Shown here: positions 44,813 to 49,241 of the stretch, piece after piece
How the letters are laid out: each line of letters starts with the position of its first letter
Numbering within the stretch: the stretch's first letter is position 1
Assembly (NCBI GenBank): GCA_938022935.1
Contig: CALIHL010000122.1
Span: 1 to 49,241, forward strand
DNA: 49,241 bases
DNA from: an uncultured Saprospiraceae bacterium
Lineage (GTDB): Bacteria; Bacteroidota; Bacteroidia; Chitinophagales; Saprospiraceae
Direction of reading: 5' to 3'
The notes under the pieces: model-generated
Seen by the model: the letters and a program-made list of their open reading frames with translations, nothing else
Told to the model about the DNA's origin: nothing
The model's database searches: none
Position numbers and translations under genes: made by a program

Positions 44813-45289
44813 ATGTTAACCCAAAAGGTCCGTTATACTTTAGTTGCCATCTTTTCCATTTTTGTTGGAAGTCAGATTACTGAAGGGGCGCTTTTTGTAC
44901 CATACTGGAAGTCTCTTTCTCCGGAAGCGTTCTACCAATATTATAAAGAGTTCGGTCCTGGTATTGGGCAATTCTATACAGTGCTTACGATCGTTGCAGC
45001 TGCAATACCAATCGTCTTATCGATCTATCACTTTAGGACACATTCGTCAGGAAAGTGGTACGCTGTGATATCAGCAGTGTTGTCGATTGTTTTCATCTTG
45101 TTTTTCTACATATACTTTAAGGGAACAAACGAACTGTTTTACCAATCAGCTTTAGGTGAACAGGAACTCAATGAAGTTCTTAGTACATGGAGTCGAGTAC
45201 ACTGGAGTAGAGTGGTGGTTGAAGTCCTTGCTATGATATTTTTAGTGCTTTCCCTAACTCAAGATGAAGACGAGACAAAGATTGATTAG
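44813..45289 (+). CDS. Small four-helix membrane protein, DUF1772-like
   Basis: The 158-residue product has hydrophobic segments at about 8-27, 52-72, 82-101 and 136-152. GALFVPYWKSLSPEAFYQYY near the start and a late WSRVHWSRVVVEVLAMIFL resemble the DUF1772 family, where a W-x3-H-W-x-R pattern is common; this is a tentative match. It begins 13 bp after the TRAP large permease and is probably in the same operon, which may mean an accessory role. It is convergent with the MCE gene. Confidence 0.6.
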   Translation: MLTQKVRYTLVAIFSIFVGSQITEGALFVPYWKSLSPEAFYQYYKEFGPGIGQFYTVLTIVAAAIPIVLSIYHFRTHSSGKWYAVISAVLSIVFILFFYIYFKGTNELFYQSALGEQELNEVLSTWSRVHWSRVVVEVLAMIFLVLSLTQDEDETKID

Positions 45290-45319
45290 ACTAGCATACC
45301 ATTCAATCTTTAAGCACAC

Positions 45320-46414
45320 TTAGTTGCCCTTGTCGACATCAGTCTTGATAGTCCCCATAGCTGGATCTTCTTCCGGAGAGGTGTATTGATTACCTTTTCG
45401 ACCAAAGACTGAGAGTCTAACGTATCGTTTCGGATTCAATCGCAGATCTTGAAGCAACAGCGCTAGATGCTCTGTTGTAGACTTTAGTTTGTGATAGATC
45501 TCAGGATCATTTAACAACTTACCGATGGTGCCTTGTCCTGTATCCACTTTTTGAAGCATGCTTGATACGCTGGCAAAGGACGAGTTGGCTTCTGTTACAG
45601 TCGTCTTGAGTCCAGTCAGCAAGTCATTAGTACTATCCAATGTTTCTCCTGTTTTCGCCAAGGTCCCGCCCAGATCAGCTTCAACTATGTCAGTTGAGAA
45701 GGCAGATAGGTTAGTGATCATGTTCTCCAGGTCCTCATTGGTCTTAGCGAATGAACCCGAAACAGTAGCAAGGTTCTCCATCGTAGTTGCTATGTTTCCT
45801 GTAGAGGCACGGAGTAGTTTGTTAAGATTCGCCGTAAGGGCAGAAAGGTTCTGTGTCACCTCATCTAAGTTCTGAAGTGAATTGCCTATACTATTGTTGT
45901 TATCTGTGCTTGTGATCCGTTGTATCACAGTATCCATCATGGGGCCTAAGTTCTGACGCATGCCACTGATGATGCCATCCACTTCATCACCGCCGACTAA
46001 AGAGGCAACGATGCCTCTAACGCCTGATTGTAGTCGTTCTCCACCTTGTAGGCAGTCTCCACTAGTACATAAGTGATCAAAGTCCAAGATGATTTTGCGA
46101 CTCCCGATGACTGATGGCGGAGCAGCATTTAGGGCAACCGTACTATTAGGAAGCTTAAAATCTCCCTCTACATCGAAGGTTACGATCATCGTACGTACAT
46201 CATCAGGGTTGACAGTAATGCCTGATATCGCTCCTACAGATAGACCGTTTATCTGTACTGGAGATGCCACACTTAGTCCTTCAACATCGCTATATACAGC
46301 ACTGAAAGTATATCCTTTCTTGAGAAGGTTTTTCCCCTTCATGTATTGAAATCCCCAGATCATCACTGCAAGAGTGATGAGTGCTATGATACCAATCTTT
46401 AATTCCTTTGACAT
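45320..46414 (-). CDS. mlaD: MCE/MlaD-family lipid-trafficking protein
   Basis: The 364-residue protein has an N-terminal membrane anchor (about 6-24) and one MCE domain (about 36-115; VYSDVEGLSVASPVQINGLSVG, with PSVIGSRKIILDF). A long C-terminal helical region follows, rich in Asn, Thr and Leu (about 165-310). MlaD-like proteins form hexamers that carry phospholipid between the inner and outer membranes. The MlaE permease and MlaF ATPase genes are not adjacent. It is divergent from lptD. The minus-strand TATTTTTG at 46441-46434 is an exact -7 box 20 bp before its ATG. The symbol is by family. Confidence 0.88.
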   Translation of the reverse strand: MSKELKIGIIALITLAVMIWGFQYMKGKNLLKKGYTFSAVYSDVEGLSVASPVQINGLSVGAISGITVNPDDVRTMIVTFDVEGDFKLPNSTVALNAAPPSVIGSRKIILDFDHLCTSGDCLQGGERLQSGVRGIVASLVGGDEVDGIISGMRQNLGPMMDTVIQRITSTDNNNSIGNSLQNLDEVTQNLSALTANLNKLLRASTGNIATTMENLATVSGSFAKTNEDLENMITNLSAFSTDIVEADLGGTLAKTGETLDSTNDLLTGLKTTVTEANSSFASVSSMLQKVDTGQGTIGKLLNDPEIYHKLKSTTEHLALLLQDLRLNPKRYVRLSVFGRKGNQYTSPEEDPAMGTIKTDVDKGN

Positions 46415-46433
46415 GCGTGTTATTATATGGGCG

Positions 46434-46441
46434 CAAAAATA
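46434..46441 (-). promoter_or_regulatory. Bacteroidota-type -7 box for the MCE gene
   Basis: Minus-strand TATTTTTG matches TAnnTTTG exactly and lies 20 bp upstream of the MCE start codon. A clear -33 TTTG is not seen at the usual distance. Confidence 0.55.
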
Positions 46442-46712
46442 AGGTAATAAAACCTTGCGATGTGCACCAATTCATATAATGACGGACCAAGACATATTAA
46501 TCACCATATAAAGGTTAAAACCACGTTATAATGCCCATGATTAGGGTTATATGATGGCACTTGGTGGCGTTATGGTCTTATGGCTTTGGTGATAAGTGGT
46601 TGTCAATGTTAGGATCTGTCTATCAACGGGCTCATTTCATTAAAATCGTAGTATGATCTTTGCATCATTAGATACATGTCATCGGATAGATGTCATACTT
46701 ACTAAAAGATAG

Positions 46713-49241
46713 TTGTTGAGCAAGTATTGGTTCTTCTTCATATCTCTATTGTCACTGAGTTGCCTGTCAGCACAGCAGGATAGTATTGCCCAACCTCAAC
46801 CCGCAGTTATCCCAGACACCATACCGCTTCCAATCAAAGGAAAAGGCAAGGAGCAATTGAACCCTGGAGGGTTTGATAGGCAGTCTATGTTGGACTCGAT
46901 GAATACGATGATGAACAATGAAAGAGGTGCCCGTGGTTCAGCATTAGATGAGTTCGCTACTGCTGCAGCTCCACCAGGAGGAGGCGTCGAGTATGGATCT
47001 AAGGACTCAAGTACTACTGATATCATCAATCAGTTGATTCATCTCTATGGTGAAGCCTATGTGCGCTATGATGAGTTTGAAGTCAAATCGGACTACATCG
47101 TCTTTAATCTCGCGACTAATGAGGTGGAAGCGCTATCACGTCCGAAACAGATAGCCAAGCCGACATTTATCAATGGCGATCAAACTGTCGAGGCCGACAA
47201 TATCAGATATAACCTTGATAGTGAGAAGGGGATTGTACACGGTGCTCGGATCAAACAAGGTGAGTTCTACATACATGGCGCAACAACCAAGTTCGTCAGG
47301 GCAGGTTCTGACAGTCTGCATATCGATGATGTGATCTATAACAAGAATGCTCTGCTTACCACTTGTGATGAAGATCACCCACACTGGGGGATCAGAACGA
47401 CAAAGCTCAAGATGATACCAGATAAGCTTGCGGTGGTAGGGCCATTTGATATGGAGCTGGGAGGTATTCCGACGCCATTGGCGATGCCTTTTGCATTTGC
47501 TCCACTTTTTAATTTTGCACAAGGTACGTCTGGGATTATTTTTCCAGAAAGAGATCCAATTGTTGTCGATCCAAGGTTGGGTATCGGTACGCGTGGTATA
47601 GGATATTACTTTGCTCTTTCTGATCGGATGGATCTTAAGTTGACGGGAGATATCTATACCAGAGGGACTTTCTTGATCAATGCAGAATCTAATTATAGAA
47701 AGCGATATAAGTACTCAGGACGTATCGGTCTTCAATACTCTAATGAGCGACAAGATGTTGCTGGATCGCTCGAGCCCAATAAAGAGTTAGCTTATAAAAT
47801 AAACATATCCCATAGACAGGATGCTAAGGCGCATCCATATCGTACGATAGGCGGATCGTTGAACTTTACAATCAATGACTTTGATAGAAGAAATTATACT
47901 GATGCTAATGCGCAGTTGAACAGTCAGATCAATTCTAATTTCTCTTATGCTTATAAGATCAATAGCAAGACCAACTTTACAACCAGTATCCAGCATTCTC
48001 AAAATACACGTAACAGGTCTATCAACTTTACCTTGCCAGAAATGCAGCTCCGTGTTTCACGGTTCTTTCCTTTTAAAAAGAAGGGATCTTCTGCTAGTAA
48101 TGAAAAGTGGTTTGAGAAGATAAATATGCAGTACAACGGTCGTGTCCAAAACAAGGTGTCGACAACTGATACACTCCTTTTTACAAGTCAAACCTTAGAC
48201 GAGTTTAGATACGGAGCATCTCAGGATATAGATATCAATGCATCATATAAACTCCTTCAGCACTTTGCCTTTAACACTGCGATCAACTATGATGAGTTCA
48301 ATTATTTTCAAACCTATGAGCATACAGGAGTAGATACTTCTGGGAATATAGTTGGGGGTGTAAAAAAAGGATTGAAGACTCTAAGAGAAGCATCTATAAG
48401 CGCAAATCTCAGTACGAACTTGTTTTCAACATTACAATTTGCAAAAGGTAAGTTGCGGGGACTCCGGCATCAGATGACGCCAACGATTGGGTTGGCTTAT
48501 AGTCCTTCTACACAAGGTCAAGAAGGGATATTGGATACGATAGGTGATCTTACTTTAGAGCAGAGGCGGTATAATCCTTTTCAAGCTGAGCAAGGAGAGT
48601 CTTTGATTTTTAATCGACAATTGCGACAGGGAGGAGCAAGAATTACTTTTGGGTTGGCCAATACCTTTGAGGGTAAGATGTGGTCCAAACGAGATAGCAT
48701 GGAGAAGAAATTTAAAATTTTTAACTCTGTTAATCTGAACGGTAGTTATAATCTCCAAGCTGACTCTTTAAACTGGTCTCTGATCAACCTATCAGCAAAC
48801 GCGAGGATCTTAGGCGGTAAGACAACGCTGTCGATTAGTGGTTCTTGGGATCCATATATGGAAAATGAAAATGGCAGGCGGATCAATAAGACTACCTTGT
48901 CAGAAGGGAAGTTGTTTAGATGGGAAGCTTTCACAGCAGGGCTGGCAACGAACATTACTTTCAAGGATATACGTGACTTGATTCGAGGAGACTTGGGGCG
49001 TGATGACAATAACTCTTCGAGAGGAAGTAGTAGAGGCTCAAGTCGGAGCGGAAGCCGAGGAGCAACCAGTAGAGGTAGCAGAGGCCCTACTCAAGAAGGA
49101 GAAGAAGAACTTATTGGAGAAGATCCTAGAGAAGAAGACCCAAAGGAAGAAGGCGAAGACGAACTGTTTAGTTGGTTTGAAGGAGCACGGATTAATCATA
49201 CTTATCGGATCGGTCTAACATCTTCCAGTGAAGGAGTAGAA
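46713..49241 (+). CDS. lptD: LPS-assembly outer-membrane protein LptD-like, C-terminally truncated by the window edge
   Basis: The open frame runs 843 codons from TTG 46713 (or TTG 46716; an in-frame TAG is at 46710-46712) to the right edge without a stop. A signal peptide (YWFFFISLLSLSCLSAQ) leads to an OstA/LptA-like beta-jellyroll region (about 110-260; ADNIRYNLDSEKGIVHGA, FYIHGATTKF). The LptD-type barrel follows, with the conserved-style DEDHPHWGIRTTKLKMIP and PLAMPFAFAPLFNF. The protein inserts LPS into the outer leaflet together with LptE. A Ser/Arg/Gly-rich then Glu/Asp-rich insert lies at about residues 762-818, between barrel strands. No ATG start is possible without deleting most of the N-terminus. 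Confidence 0.86.
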   Translation, partial: MLSKYWFFFISLLSLSCLSAQQDSIAQPQPAVIPDTIPLPIKGKGKEQLNPGGFDRQSMLDSMNTMMNNERGARGSALDEFATAAAPPGGGVEYGSKDSSTTDIINQLIHLYGEAYVRYDEFEVKSDYIVFNLATNEVEALSRPKQIAKPTFINGDQTVEADNIRYNLDSEKGIVHGARIKQGEFYIHGATTKFVRAGSDSLHIDDVIYNKNALLTTCDEDHPHWGIRTTKLKMIPDKLAVVGPFDMELGGIPTPLAMPFAFAPLFNFAQGTSGIIFPERDPIVVDPRLGIGTRGIGYYFALSDRMDLKLTGDIYTRGTFLINAESNYRKRYKYSGRIGLQYSNERQDVAGSLEPNKELAYKINISHRQDAKAHPYRTIGGSLNFTINDFDRRNYTDANAQLNSQINSNFSYAYKINSKTNFTTSIQHSQNTRNRSINFTLPEMQLRVSRFFPFKKKGSSASNEKWFEKINMQYNGRVQNKVSTTDTLLFTSQTLDEFRYGASQDIDINASYKLLQHFAFNTAINYDEFNYFQTYEHTGVDTSGNIVGGVKKGLKTLREASISANLSTNLFSTLQFAKGKLRGLRHQMTPTIGLAYSPSTQGQEGILDTIGDLTLEQRRYNPFQAEQGESLIFNRQLRQGGARITFGLANTFEGKMWSKRDSMEKKFKIFNSVNLNGSYNLQADSLNWSLINLSANARILGGKTTLSISGSWDPYMENENGRRINKTTLSEGKLFRWEAFTAGLATNITFKDIRDLIRGDLGRDDNNSSRGSSRGSSRSGSRGATSRGSRGPTQEGEEELIGEDPREEDPKEEGEDELFSWFEGARINHTYRIGLTSSSEGVE

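Noticed and set aside
49000-49218. Charged plus-strand frame inside the lptD 3' part
   Set aside because: It is the shifted reading of the Arg/Glu-rich insert; the lptD frame continues without a stop through it.
1-49241. Mobile element, CRISPR, tRNA or phage content
   Set aside because: No transposase, integrase, regular spaced repeats, tRNA-like fold or phage gene could be seen.

Overview
The window looks like ordinary chromosome of a member of the Bacteroidota, most likely a Saprospiria-type marine or environmental bacterium. Base composition is moderately AT-rich. The phylum assignment rests on two secreted proteins ending in the gliding-motility/CHU_C type IX secretion (T9SS) domain, a Porin_10-like barrel, a Bacteroidota-style LptD, DUF3810 and DUF5362 proteins, and several -7 boxes of the form TAnnTTTG. 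The finer placement is an inference from protein style only. I see no tRNA, rRNA, CRISPR array, transposase, phage gene or plasmid function.

Layout. 1-4805: the tail of a secreted protein, a modular SdrD-B/SprB-repeat surface protein with a strong terminator, and a Porin_10-like barrel. 4818-7204 (minus): fabI and lysS. 7374-13511: a 2045-residue Cys-repeat adhesin-like protein with a T9SS signal. 13565-16931: a histone-deacetylase-fold hydrolase and priA. 16951-21004: divergent kdtA (waaA) and an SLBB polysaccharide-export protein. 21005-21750: a long gap holding dense inverted repeats and a terminator, possibly a small RNA gene. 21751-25564: a penicillin-acylase-family hydrolase, an SMP-30 lactonase and a small membrane protein. 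25698-28242: lipoprotein, LytS-like kinase and LytTR regulator in one operon, preceded by a perfect 10-bp direct repeat spaced 21 bp. 28445-32182: typA/bipA and a UPF1-like helicase. 32335-34647 (minus): an IgGFc-binding-like/PKD/T9SS secreted protein. 34782-37702 (minus): a DUF4177 protein, an Hsp15-like S4 protein, PPK2, a DUF58 protein and trxA. 37850-39733: DUF3810 and a barrel-like protein, overlapping tail to tail. 39932-42296: engB and a PlsB/PlsC-type acyltransferase. 42410-45289: an exonuclease, TRAP transporter small and large permeases and a small membrane protein in a tight operon. 45320-49241: a MlaD/MCE protein divergent from a truncated lptD.

Much of the content concerns the envelope: lipid A core (kdtA), LPS insertion (lptD), lipid trafficking (MCE), fatty acid and phospholipid synthesis (fabI, acyltransferase), polysaccharide export (SLBB) and T9SS surface proteins. 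Housekeeping genes (lysS, priA, typA, engB, trxA) are mixed in. Initiation is often non-ATG: priA, the exonuclease, the TRAP large permease and lptD begin at TTG (or another non-ATG codon) just after an in-frame stop, and the porin appears to begin at GTG.

No clearly new defence or mobile system is visible. The observations most worth following are the candidate LytTR operator and its lipoprotein-kinase-regulator operon, the structured intergenic region at 21400-21660, the roughly 20-copy GCDS repeat protein, and the TRAP permeases without a neighbouring binding-protein gene.
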